In this document: positions 14,501 through 25,961 of the stretch, piece by piece
Layout: the number at the start of each line of letters is the position of its first letter
Numbering within the stretch: position 1 is the first letter of the stretch
Assembly (NCBI GenBank): GCA_035236585.1
Contig: CP141138.1
Location: 29,027,437 to 29,091,436, forward strand
Source of the DNA: Warburgia ugandensis
Taxonomy: Eukaryota; Streptophyta; Magnoliopsida; Canellales; Canellaceae
Length of the DNA stretch: 64,000 nucleotides
Direction of reading: 5' to 3'
Translations under genes and position numbers: made by a program
The notes under the pieces: model-generated
The model's database searches: none
What the model was told of the DNA's origin: nothing
The model's input: the letters and a program-made list of their open reading frames with translations, nothing else

Positions 14501-16163
14501 TTTTCTAGTTTTGCTCGAGGAGTAGCAAAATTTAAGTATAGTGGTATTTGATATTATAGATATATTACATACATACCTTCATATTTAGAAGGTTTTAACC
14601 CCAGAAATGACTTAATTTCACTAATTAAAGTTAATTCTACTATTTTGCAGGTCCAGTGTACAAATAAAAAACACAAAATTTTCAATTTTACTCCGAAAGG
14701 AGCAATTTCACCTTCCAAGATATATCATGGGTCACACATTTTAAAAACAAAGTCCTAGAGGTTTGGAATAACCATTGTGCATCATTGTAAAAGTCACAAT
14801 GGTTGAAACATTATGCACAACTCCTACTCAAATGAGGGTAAAAAAGTGATTTTTTTAAAATTCATGTACATTTGCATACATTTCACCACCTAAAGAAAGC
14901 TTATGAGAGAAGCTCAATTCATATGCGTCTAAGTTAAAGTATGGACTTTGCTTTGTCGGGGAAGAACTTTGAATACTTTCCTTTTGCCTATGATTGGATG
15001 CCTTGATCAAATGGCTTCATGCCCAAGGGCAATGAACTTTTGATGATTTCATTAGCCGTCATAAAAGGGAAAGAGGATCTATGCCCAAATTACGTCACAG
15101 GGTTGGATGCAAGTGGTACAATTGAAATTCAATTCTTAAGGCAATTGGCATTAACAGATGAGACAGACCAGCCCCTCTCCAAGAGAAAATCTAGAGGAAT
15201 CATATATAATGGAAGCTTCTTAGAAAGAAAAGAATAGTGGGAACACATGAAGACTTTTTACTTATTTTTTCTCTCCTACTCAACCAAATGAGCATACAAA
15301 GATCTACAAGAATCAAGACCATGTATCCTAGCGCAATTCAATCCAATTGTGGAGAGAAATAAAGCATAATAATGATTTACATGTCATAAAGGGATTCCAT
15401 CCATTCAAGTAAGGGTAAGCATGATCTAAGCCTAGGACCTTTCCCATGTTAAAAATTCAACCAAAACACTAAGGAAAAGAAGATATCAATCGCCCATATT
15501 CATCCTCCGGTCCACCTTCTCTTTAAGGTTTCTAAAAACATCACACACACCCAAATTAGGAAATCACGCTCCCCTTCCATGTACTTTCTAATTTTGAAAT
15601 CCCTTAAATTCCATCAATTACTTTCTATGCCCCCAATTTCCTTACCATCTATTTCCTTTCGCTTCCACTAACTTATTTCCTTCTTTTTCCATCTGACCAC
15701 TTTCCAAATTCATCCCACTTTCCTAATTTGAAAAAGATGCCCCCTATCTTCTAAGTTTGATTAAATGTCAACCCAATTTTCTAATTTGATCCTCTTCCTT
15801 CCCTTTTTAAGCAATTATCTTTCCCAACCACCCTTCCACTTCCATTCCTTCTCTCACTTCACTTTCTTATCCTACCCATGCTCAAACTCTGTCCCACCTT
15901 CTTAGTATGGAATTCACATCCACCACTTCCTTAACCTACCTTCCTTCCATCAACACTCATCCATTCCATACCATTCTTTATTCCTTTCATCTTTAGACCT
16001 TAACCATCCATCTATAGGTCTTTCTTTCCTCAAACTCTATAAATAAGATGTGGAAAAGAAAAAAAAAGGTTTGATATCTTAGCTCTCTGTTGTACATGAA
16101 AGATAAATCTAAGTGAAATAGGGGGGGAGTGATCACATTTGCCAAAGCTCCCATAAGATCATG
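14501..16163 (+). mobile_element. Family-B tandem unit 2, left part (B3)
   Basis: It begins with the TTTTGCTCGAGGAGTAGC block and a purine tract, with the LTR start TGATATTATAG at 14549. It repeats unit 1 almost throughout, including the 'cctttcatctttaga' region, and stops inside the 'aaagctcccataagatc' block where a family-A LTR is inserted at 16164. The unit resumes at 20327. The 72-codon frame at 15019-15237 lies in a stretch not evident in the sister unit (roughly 14930-15200), so it may be a small extra insertion of unknown origin; I do not recognise its product. Confidence 0.6.
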
Positions 16164-16884
16164 TGTTGTGATTTTGAGTTAAACTCACAAGCACATGAAT
16201 CAATTGTAGTAATTCACACGAGGAGGTCGATCCCATAAGGAATTTAATGGTTATGATACTAGTGGTACCTGCTTTAAATTATCTAACCTAGCCAAATTCA
16301 AGAGATCTTGTCCTAAACTAATAATGGAGATTAACATATGAATATGGAAATTATGCTAAACTTGAAACATGCTAAAATTAACAACTTTCCTAAAATGCAC
16401 TTTCTAAAAATAAAACTTTCCTAAACAAAATTTTTCTAAATTTATGACTTTCTAAAATTAAAATTTTCCAAAAACTATGATTGGAAACAATTGAAACTAT
16501 CCTAGCATGAAACTAAACCTAAAACATGGAGAACTAAACATATCATGAACTAAACAAATTAACTAAAACATGCAAAACATGGTGCAACATGGTGTGCATT
16601 GAAGTGCGTGGTTTATACATGAACATCATGATGGAGAGAATGCGTATATGAACATGGAAAATACAAATGAACAAAGGTCCAAACTAAACTAGCATGGGAT
16701 GTATGAAACTCACTTAATTAAAGCAAGCAAATTTCTAAGGAATCCCACTTCAAGTCCATGAGCATGATCCAAGGAGTTTTGCACATGAAATAAGGATGGG
16801 TTTTTTAGATGCAAAACTAACCTAAATGTTATACCTAATCTAAAGTGAATGATCTATGGATTTGAACATGCAAAACTAAATTTG

Positions 16885-19358
16885 ATGGTTGAGATTGATC
16901 GAGATAAACATTGATGATTAAGATCAAAAGATTGAGTAAAAGCCTAAGAATCATCAACCTGTCATGAGATCGAGGTCAAGTCAAGCAATGTTTGCAATTA
17001 AAGGAGCCAAAGGTTGTCAAAGTGGACCAATCAAGCAAACCATGCATTTCCACCACCTTTGCATGGGAGCCATTCAAGTCACCTTAGTTGTATGAGACAT
17101 GAGAGAAAGTGACTAGCTAAGGAGCCAAGCTAACCACCAAGCCAAGCCAAGAAAGCTTCCAATTCCAGCCATGAAGACAAGTTGAGCTTTCAAAGTTAGC
17201 CATCTAAGTCACATAAGTCATGTGACATGGAAGGCTATGACTGGAGGAAAATCAAGAGGATTATTTAGGAGATTTTAAGGGATATTTGAAGAGAATTAAT
17301 GGAAAATTCATTAGGATAAGTTGGCATGTGGGCCAATAGGAATGAGATCCTTATATTTTTCATAATTTTTCATAAATTTCCCCTTTTTTTCTCACTTTTC
17401 ACCTTACCACCACATATCACCACGAATTTCACTTTCCATTCAAGAGTCCTACCATTCTAAGACTCCTCCACCTTCTTAAACTCCCATCCCAACCAATCCC
17501 TACTTCTTAGGAAATCAGTTAGTCAATCAAAGTTTCCCACCTTACCTCACTTTCCTATCCTTTTCGTACCCATCTCTTTCCTCTCTCTTTCCTACCTTAT
17601 CCTACCTATTTACTTTCCTTATTCAAAGGATTTTCAAAAAAAAAATTTGAGGGGGGGGGGGGGGGGGGGGGGGGGGGGCGGAGGTACCTTCCCCTAAAAA
17701 AAGGATGTCTCCCACCTTCATGCACTCAAAAAGGGTAGCTCACTCATCCCTCTTTAAAACCTTGGCTACCACTTCATCCTAGCATCCAATTCCTTTGTAC
17801 CCTACCTTAACCTTAAGACACCCTAAAAAATATAGGAAACATAATATACATGGACAAAAAGAATTTAAACAAAGGGGGACATTTTGAAGGGAGAAGAAAA
17901 TGCCTCCTCCAAAGTGAGGAGGCATCCTCTTCCTTTTCCCCTTCTCCCCTTCTTTCACACTTTTGCTTTCAACCTCCTCTTTTGGGTATTTCTTCTTTTC
18001 CAAGGTGGGGCTACTACTTCCTCAAGTTTTCCACACCTAGAACTTAGGTGTTGATTCTTCTTTGAAGGTTGGTTGCTCCTCTTGATCTTTCTTCCCTTAG
18101 CTTGTACATTGTTGCCTTGTTTTCTTTTGATTTGCATGCTTAGTTGTTAGTTGGATTTCCTTGCTTGTTAGCTTTGACTTTTGTTTCATAATCCATTGAT
18201 TTAAAGGCTATAACTCTTTGGTAGTGACAACCAAAAGAGTTAGCTGTTAGATCAAAGCCCTTTGTCCTTGAACTTCCTTGTTTCGCTTTTTGATTGTTCC
18301 TTGTTTCCCTTCTTTTTACCTTGTTGAGTTACCTTAGATCCTTTAGTTTAAAGGCCACTCATCTCTTGAAGTGACAATAAAGAGATAGGGACTTTAGATC
18401 AAGTTACTCAGTCCAATGCATCCTTAAGATCTTTGCCATACCATTGCTTTCATTTTCATATTCTCCATAGTTTTCTCTTACTCTCTTTTGGAATCACATA
18501 CCTCCTATCTTATATTGGATTACATGGATAGAGAGTAGAGTAGTTTAGTTGGTTGATTTGTACTTTAGTATGGTGCACACACCCCTAGGAGAATGCACAC
18601 CTAACTTTTAATTTTGACATTCAATCAATTCAATTCTTGTTTTAATATTCATGGTACTTCCTTAAATATTATGTTTCATGGTTGTTTAATTTAGTTTTTC
18701 ATATTCACATCCACACATCATTCACTTTAGATTAGGTGCATCTTTTAAAATAATTTATTTCAAAGAAACACATCATGATTTAATCTACACATACCCATGG
18801 GTCATGTGCATGATTCTTTCTAATTCTTTAGTTATGTGATGGCTTTGATTAGAATTTCTTACTATAGTTAAGTTAATTTCATATATTCCATGATAGTTTA
18901 GTTCATCCCTTAGTCAATGAGTCATTCCCATGCTTCATACATGCACTTTTGCCATGGTTATTCTCATGCATAAGTCTCAAGTTCCATGCGCACCATATTT
19001 CTCTTATTGTAGTTGATTTATTTTGTTCATGTTAGATTTGATTCTTCATGCTTTAGATTTAGTTGCATATTAGGATAGTTTCAATTATTTCCAATCTTAG
19101 TTTTTGGAAAGTTTTTATTAGGAAGTTGTCAATTCTAATTTTCTTTTAGCATAATTTCATCTTCCATACATTGCATGTATTTTTAATTTCCATCATTAGT
19201 TTTGGTTTAAAATCTCATGACCTTTGGCTAGGTTAGATAATTTAAAGTAAGGACCACTAGCATCACAATCATTCAATTCCTCATTGGATCAACCTCCTCG
19301 CATGAGAATACTACAACTAATTTGAGCGCTTGTGAGTTTAACTTTAAAAATCACAACA
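16885..19358 (-). mobile_element. Inverted family-A LTR, copy A3, nested in A2
   Basis: Read on the minus strand from 19358 it starts TGTTGTGATTTTTAAAGTTA and follows the family-A order, down to the GATCAATC...TATCTCGAT segment near 16885-16950. It lacks roughly the last 200 bp of the LTR. Its first 700 bp and the first 700 bp of A2 form a long inverted repeat in this region. The left junction is abrupt, and no target duplication was found, so this may be an insertion followed by deletion, or a rearrangement. Confidence 0.6.
17651..17678. repeat. Homopolymer run of 28 G
   Basis: Twenty-eight consecutive G lie within the inverted family-A LTR. The corresponding stretches of the other copies are only purine-rich. 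The length could be real slippage or an assembly artefact. Confidence 0.9.
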
Positions 19359-20326
19359 AGAACCAGCCTGATTATGAGTCAAGAATCAACCATGAAATAG
19401 GTGTGGAGGACTGAAAAAAGATGATTGAAAAGGCTATCAGCCCCACAAAGTATAGAAATATTCAACCCATAAAGGTAAAGGAAAGAGGAAGGAAGAGGAC
19501 ACCCTCCTCCAAAGTGAAGGAGGCATCTTTTTCCTCCCAAGGAAGATTTGCCCTAATTGTCTCTTTGTCTCTTATTGTATAGGTTGTTTCCTAAGTTTTC
19601 TAGGGCTTCACAATATTAAGGTGTGGTGAGGATGAAAGATAAAGAGAATTCTATGGCTAGGATAAAGTTTTGAAGGGCTACCTAGGGTTCTTATCAAAGA
19701 GGAAACAAAGTGGCTGCTTTTTGAATGCTTTAAGGGTGGAGTTGCCACTTTCTAGGAAAGGGTCTCTCCCCTTCTTCAAAAATTGTGGAATCCTCTTAAC
19801 TTAGCTTGATGGCTTAATTCCTTTGCTTTAGTGTTTGGCTTGGCTTTTTAACTTGTCCTCTCATTCTTATCTTGAAAATGGCTAAGTGGCTTAAGTGAAA
19901 TCCATGCAAAGGTGGTGGACTTTGCATGGCTTGTACATGGCCCCACTTTGGGGACCTTTGACTCCTCTAATTGCATCCATTGCTTGTCCTATAGATGATC
20001 TTGACCATGATCTCATGTTGGATTGATGACTTTTAAGTTTTTACTCGATCTTTTGATCTTGATCTTCCATTTTTATCTCGATTGATCTTGACCATTGGAT
20101 CACCATCATTCTTCCTACAAAAAGTAAAAATCTCTAATTAAATCCTAAAAAAAATGATTAATCACATACTTGGATTAGCCTCTGGACCTACAAAGTATCA
20201 AATTTTTGAGTCATTAGGTCAAAAATGTGTATGTTATAAGTTTTGGTAAAAAATCCTATTTTACCCGTATAAGTTATACTTGGGTAACTAATTGGGTGGA
20301 TTCTATGCAAAATGAGACACTTTTCT

Positions 20327-20626
20327 TCAAGGTTCATCCATTGGAGAAGAGGCAAGGAAGCTCTTCAAACCCCACATCTCTTATTCATTTATTTATTCTT
20401 CTCTCTCCCCCATTCTTTCTTCTATCCCTTTCATCCATTCCCCTTAGCTTTACACATTCCTTCCCCCATTTTTATATTACATGCATCTTTATCAACACCC
20501 CATCTCTTTTCTTCCTTACATGCACCATAGTGTTACACAGATACCCTTTCCATCCCTTCATCTTCAAGCTTTCCATGTATAAGTCCTATCATGATCCAAC
20601 CCTAACCTTCAATGCATCCACTTATC
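20327..20626 (+). mobile_element. Family-B tandem unit 2, right part
   Basis: This continues unit 2 after the family-A insertion with TCAAGGTTCATCCATTGGAG and ends near the same truncation point as unit 1 ('ccaaccctaaccttcaatgc', then the next polypurine block). Leaving out the insertion, unit 2 is about 1.96 kb, against 1.9 kb for unit 1. The 150-codon frame at 20227-20679 crosses the family-A/family-B junction and is not a gene. Confidence 0.6.
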
Positions 20627-20678
20627 CTTTTTTTAGTTTTGCTTCAGGACCAACAAAATATAAGTTTAGAGGTATTTG

Positions 20679-20729
<51 letters not shown>

Positions 20730-20780
20730 CTCCGTATTTAGAAGGTTTTATAATTAGGATTAATTCAAGAGATACATCTT
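20627..20780 (+). mobile_element. Family-B tandem unit 3, truncated start
   Basis: It contains TTTTGCTTCAGGACCAACAA, a purine tract, the LTR start TGATATTATATA (20677), a TA array (about 20683-20726) and the 'cctccgtatttagaaggtttta' block, after which family-B similarity ends. It is the third start of the same tandem unit. Confidence 0.55.
20683..20726. repeat. (TA)n microsatellite
   Basis: About 22 TA units at the start of the truncated LTR. The sister copies have short interrupted TATATA at the same position. Confidence 0.9.
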
Positions 20781-20879
20781 ACAACATTCACTAGTAAACT
20801 TGCATGTATGTCTTGTTGCATCTTATTCATGCCCAAAAGCATCACACAAGAAATGTCTTATCCCTAGAAGTCTTTGTAA

Positions 20880-22335
20880 AGAATGAAACTAAGCTCATCA
20901 ACTCTCCAAAGAAGTAGAAGAAATTCAAAGGGGGTGAGAAGTTCATCTCCTTGAAGCAAAATACAAAGTGTAGTTTTTATTATAGTGCGCCTACTAATAG
21001 AAATAGGACACATCCCACATCTAAAGCTCCCAAGGTAAGCTCTAATTCAGAAACACACAAAAAATAAGCATGCCCATTACTCACCACTTAGCATTGAATA
21101 AATTTTTTTACCAAAAATAATCTTGTTTGGGTAATGAGGTGATGAGTGTTATTATTTTCATCAATGACATTAAAGATATATGGTGTTGAATTTGGAGAAT
21201 CATTCGAAGCCAAAAACACTACCAGACTTTGAGTCTTTCATCATTGAAGAGGAAGAAGGTTCAAGTATTGATCATTTGTTATAAGGTTTTGATTGTTTAG
21301 TAACTTCAGTTGTATTTTGATCAATTTCTATGTTGCAACTTAACTTTCCAACCACCTTTCTTCTACATTGAATCATACAGGTGGTTATGGCACTTTCTAC
21401 AGAGCTCCAAGAAAGGAGGATGGAAAAGTATTTACTATTAAGTGTGTGTGAAATATTAATTCCCCTCTCTATTTCTCCATGTTTTACTTTATTAGCTTTT
21501 CCAAAATTTTCAGTGAGCATTCTTTTTGGACAGCTTTAGATACTACCATTACTAATGAAGTGATTGTTTCTAAGTTTAATGTCTGCTCTCTATTTTGGTT
21601 AGGACCACATGTAAATGCTCATGCTCATCATGTGAACAATGAGTTGAAGATGTTGGAGCAATTTGTTAAGAATATTGTGAATGTACTATATAATGCAATT
21701 TAGAGCAGTTCATCACCTCTTATAATTAAGAAATTACTAGTTCTCCATGTACTTTTGATGCAGATGTCAAAATTTTGTGACAAAGTATGAAGGATCTTTT
21801 AAGAGTGGTAACTCTAATTGGTTCATTTTGGATCATGTTGAGCATGATAGGCAAGAGGTAAGTATTGGGTGCTTCAACATTTAATTTCTCATTGTTATAT
21901 TCTATTTGTATCATTCTTTTTTTTCTTTCTTTTTTTAATTTAGGTGTTGAAAAGAGAAATAAATATACCTAAACTTCAATGGTGTGGTTACTATATGTTT
22001 AGAGCCCTTGCAAGTTTGCATAAGTAGGTAAGATGATTTGCAATAGGACTTCTACATTCTTGCTATGCAATCTCTTGTTCTAGATATTTTCTTATCTTAA
22101 CCTTTACAGGGTATAGTCCATAGAGATGTTAAGTCAGGGAATTTCCTTTTCTCTTGTAAATTTAAGAAAGGCTACCTCATTGATTTCAACTTGGCCACAG
22201 TATGTGCAGTTTCTATTGTGCATTGCATTCTTTTTGTGATTTCCAATAATATTTTTCCTTGGTGATAGTGTAAACCTGATGGCTTCTTTACTCTTTCCAG
22301 CAGGATCTCCATCAAAATTCTAGCTCAAGCAGTGA
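20880..22335 (+). pseudogene. CDC7-like serine/threonine kinase gene fragment, introns retained
   Basis: CDC7 kinases phosphorylate MCM proteins at replication origins. Exon-like blocks in CDC7 order: 21207-21263 (LPDFESFIIEEEEGS), 21381-21445 (GGYGTFYR, the ATP loop, ending TIKC), 21603-21667 (HHVNNELKMLEQF), 21764-21857 (KYEGSFKSGN, DHVEHDRQE), 21944-22027 (MFRALASLHK), 22110-22199 (GIVHRDVKSGNFLFS then GYLIDFNLAT) and 22301-22331 (QDLHQ). Most are bounded by AG and GT, so this is a DNA-level copy, not a retrocopy. The block at 21944-22027 ends in TAG just before its donor, where homologues have a glutamine codon as far as I recall. The 5' exons and the C-terminal kinase lobe are not found; 20880-21060 may be a degraded upstream exon. 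The HRD motif is present and the metal-binding motif reads DFN, as in plant CDC7-like proteins. Not expected to encode an active kinase. Confidence 0.75.
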
Positions 22336-23940
22336 GTTCCATTTCTTATTTTCAGTTCTGAAGGAATGTCTTTTCACAATCTGCAATTGCTAGAGTCTTG
22401 ATTGCTTTCTTTAGATGAAGCTTAAATTCCAACTCATATTTGTTTTATACCTTTAGGTGAAGCACTGGGAAGGATCATGTGATATATGAGGATTTCTTCA
22501 CTTAAATTCTCTATCTATTTTGTACTCTAATGACATGTTTGAGATTGATTCTGAGATAGGTTTTGATATTCAACTGATAATATAGTTAGCAAGTTTGATA
22601 TGCTCTTGATATGCTCTTCACTTTCTCTTGGCTAGTGCTTGCGTTCTTTTCACATTCCTTGGAACATGTTTACAGTTTGCATGTGCAAACAAATTCTTTA
22701 ATTAGTTGAAGCATCGTATAATTTCATCAAACACATAATCTTTTAACTTTAGGTTTCTAAACAAGTCCATATTAATATGCTACCAAAGATTTGGCCCAAC
22801 ATGAGGTGGGGTTTGAAAATTAACTCTAACTTGAATGGATAAAATGTGGAAAAGTAATAGTTAGGGACTAGCTTAATCTTATATTTCTCTTTTCCTTCAC
22901 ATGTATGAGTGAAGATGTCCACAAAGGCATGATCTAGTAGAGATGCAATGACCCACTTGACTATGATTTGAAGTTCTGCTCTTCGTTTCTTTTGTTAATC
23001 TAAAATTTCCTACACCTTTTGCCATTTCTATGCATTCTATTTGGACTTTTCACCAAATTTGGTCATTTGATGGTTCTGACATTTTTAGTGCTGCATCATT
23101 TCATTCAATTAGGAGTAGCACACATTCTCTTAGAATAACATGCACAAACCTCTTTATTTTTCTTTGTCTTTGTTCTAATGCTTATTTTCTTGATAGTTTG
23201 CCTTCTCCTTCTTGATTATGACTGATATTTATTATTATTTATCTCATTTTACACTATACTTTCCACATAGTTAAGGAGTAAACTAATGCAGCTGTGTAAC
23301 TCTTTTTTTTTCAAGGTAAAGTCAAGATCATTAGACAAATGGAGGTGTAGGAACTCTAGGATGCATTAAGTTTACTTGTCAGTTAGCAATCAAACTTAAA
23401 GAGTCATTGTTGGTAATCAACCATAACATCAACTGATTCTAAGCAAATACTACATAGATTCCTACAAAACTAAAAATCAAAATTTGGGTATTGTAGATCT
23501 CACCTCTTAAATGTGTTATTGTGCTTCTACCTCTCTTGGATGAGGCAAATTGATTGTGTTTTGAGGTTAAATCCTCCAACAATGGTCTACAACTCTAGCA
23601 AGACCACATGTGTCTTCCTCCTCTTTAGTGTGACGTGTCTCCTGGTGTTGGGAGTTTCTTCCCTCTTCCTTCTCTTTCCTCTTCCGCTTTTCTTCTTCTC
23701 TCCCTCTCTCTTTCTCTTTCTCATTTTTGAGTAACAGTTCTTACGGTCTATCTTGTATTTCTCTTAAAGGGAAGGGGAGTGTTGATATCAAACTAGCCTC
23801 CTTCCTTACGTAAAAAAAAAATTATTTGTCTATTTATTTTTTTCAAGATTCTCTTATTAGGGTGCCAATATCAAAATGGCCCCTCCCATTAGGTAAAGAT
23901 CTTTTTTAATTTAATTATTTAATTATTTAACTAAGATGAT
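22336..23940. other. Unassigned intergenic DNA
   Basis: No convincing gene. The frames at 23030-23215 and 23513-23734 are short; the second ends in a Leu/Phe/Ser-rich translation of a pyrimidine-rich tract. Part of the left side may be non-coding remains of the captured kinase gene (introns or lost exons), but I see no further kinase motifs. Confidence 0.5.
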
Positions 23941-24165
23941 TGATAGAGAAATATAGGGAGAGGAGGAAAGACTCCCACATGGTCATTATTGAATTTGAGA
24001 AAGGGGTTTTGCAAGATATATCGACATAATTAAAGATATTTATGAGGGAATGGTAACAAATGTTAAGACCACTAGTGGCGAGACTGGTGATTTTTCTATC
24101 ATTTTAGGATTGCACCAAGGATCGGCATTGAGCCCATACCTTTTCACATTGCGACTATCCAGATC
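23941..24165 (+). pseudogene. LINE reverse-transcriptase fragment
   Basis: The plus frame reads ERRKDSHMVIIEFEKG, then IIKDIYEGMVTNVKTTSGET and LGLHQGSALSPYLFTL. These are the palm-side blocks of plant non-LTR (LINE) reverse transcriptases, which normally run E..DLHMVFIDLEKAYD to GLHQGSALSPYLF. Part of the intervening region is deleted and the downstream YADD box is absent. It is too short to function. A second, longer relic of the same type lies at 48110-48920. Confidence 0.75.
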
Positions 24166-24779
24166 AATCATAAACCATCTGCATTTCACTAGTCATAGAC
24201 TACATAGGTGAGATATGATCAGGTCCATCTCAGATATGTCATCCATTCTCCAAGTCAATGATATAACATTTTATATTTATATTACATATCAAATAGCTCT
24301 ATTTATGGATAATCTAGGTCTAAAGAGTCAAATTCAATAGTTTATAGTGGTCTGATTTAGTATTTTAGAGTCTGATTTTATACTCAAAGTGTTTAGGTTA
24401 GAGCATAAGATCATGTTTAGATAATTAAAGATTTTGATTTGATAATTTCATTCATGATCCATTGATTTTGAGTAATTAGATTTGTTATTTGGGGTTAAAA
24501 CTTGATGATCAAAAATCTGGCAAGGTTGTTGGAGTTCTAATAATTGATCAATCACTATGCAGAGTTAGAGATAAATGATCCTCATTTAGTTTGCCAAATT
24601 TTCCTAGTTTGGATCTTTGAAATTTTTTATTCATTCTATCAATAAAAGAGTGGGGAACCTATTGGTAACATCAAATCATTCATCAGGCATTACTGGATAT
24701 TGTTTACACAATTACAAATCAGCAGGTTGAGATTTTCTTATCTGTTTTAAGAGTAGATTAACAATCTTAATCAAACATA
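24166..24779. other. Unassigned AT-rich DNA
   Basis: No open frame, RNA gene or known repeat is recognised. The left terminus of the CACTA element to the right should lie in or near this interval, but I could not find a CACTA end matched to the right-hand TCA target triplet. Confidence 0.4.
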
Positions 24780-25961
24780 ATTGAGAAATAGGCATGAAAA
24801 GATTAGGTTAGGAATTTTACCCAAAACTAAGCACACAAGAATTATAAGTATTTAAAATAACTAATTTACATGCATGCACACATGTGAAATTTTTTAACTA
24901 ACAATAAAAAAAAGGAAGCAAAATATGATAGATAATAACCAACAAAGAGACAAATAAAGAGATACTAACCAACACTCAAAAATTGATATTGACCATGAAT
25001 ATGTGAATGTAGTTTCATTTCATAGTTGGAAAATGGATGAGGATAGGTACAATTCATAGTAGTAATTTTAAAGTCACTTGCTATAAATGAGTTTAAAAGT
25101 CATTGTTTTTAAAGTATCTTTTGGAATAACTCCTCATTTATCACCCTTTTGTTACATATATATAATATGAAATAAACAAAAAAGATACTAACCAAGAATC
25201 AAAATTTTATATTGACCAAGAATATATAAACATAATTTCAATTCCCACTTGGGACTTGGTCCACCCACAACAAAAATCAACATATATATATATATATATA
25301 TGAGCTTCAGTTTGTGTATAGATGAAGATATCGAAAAAAACAAACCAAAAGTAGATGAAAAAATTATTGAAAATAAAGTATTACTTTAAAAGTTGTTTCA
25401 ATCAAATGACTTTAAAAGTCTTGCTGAAGAAGTCCTTTAATAGAAAAATGACTTCTTTAGTATGGTGAGAAGACAAAAATTTTAAGTGGCAAAGGATTTT
25501 TAAAGTTGTTTAGTTCAAGCAACTTTAAATGTCTAAAACTTTTTAAGTTTTTTTTGTTCTAAATGACTTCAAAAGTGAAGAGTTTTAAAGTCATTTAATT
25601 CAAATGACTTTAAAAGTTACGAATTCTAAAATCGTTTGGCCCAACTAACTTTAAAAATCTCTTACTAAAATCTAATATATATTCCAATTCAAATATATTT
25701 ATTTCACTTATAATTTCTTACTTAAATACAATGAAACTAAATTTTTATGATAGTCAACATTAATTCATGCATTTTGTATATAATAAATTCAAGAATATCC
25801 AAAATAATTTATTTTTCAAATAAGTCTTCAATTATATATGTATATATATAATGTCATATATATAGTATTCATCTCACTTCAATCCATATAACTTGTGATA
25901 AAAGAGCTAATTATAAATGTAGAATTATATTGCAACTCACTCATACAATCCATATACCCCC
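24780..25961 (-). mobile_element. CACTA element, left non-coding and subterminal repeat region
   Basis: It contains repeats of a GACTTTAAAAGTC-like motif (25390-25660), the same motif found next to the right terminus at 33830-34282. The stretch from 24795 to about 25350 is also a direct repeat of 32350-32720 (shared 'gattaggttagg', 'gattataagtattta/gaattataagtattta' and 'aagatactaa' blocks). In CACTA elements such subterminal motifs bind the element's own protein. An AT dinucleotide run lies at 25282-25301. Confidence 0.55.

Larger units (their letters stand above)
16164..20326 (+). mobile_element. Family-A LTR, copy A2, carrying an inverted copy
   Basis: It starts TGTTGTGATTTTGAGTTAAA and ends ACACTTTTCT, flanked by TCATG (16159-16163) and TCAAG (20327-20331), a 5-bp target duplication with one mismatch. 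The forward LTR is present at 16164 to about 16884 and again from about 19365 to 20326. The intervening DNA is the same LTR family in reverse (about 16885-19358). The empty target is visible in the sister unit at 14095-14110, where the 'gatcaaggttcatcc' string is continuous. No coding sequence is seen; pyrimidine-rich frames near 17779-18137 are low complexity. Confidence 0.7.

Noticed and set aside
20227-20679. 150-codon frame
   Set aside because: It spans the junction between a family-A LTR end and a family-B LTR, and its composition is that of pyrimidine-rich DNA.
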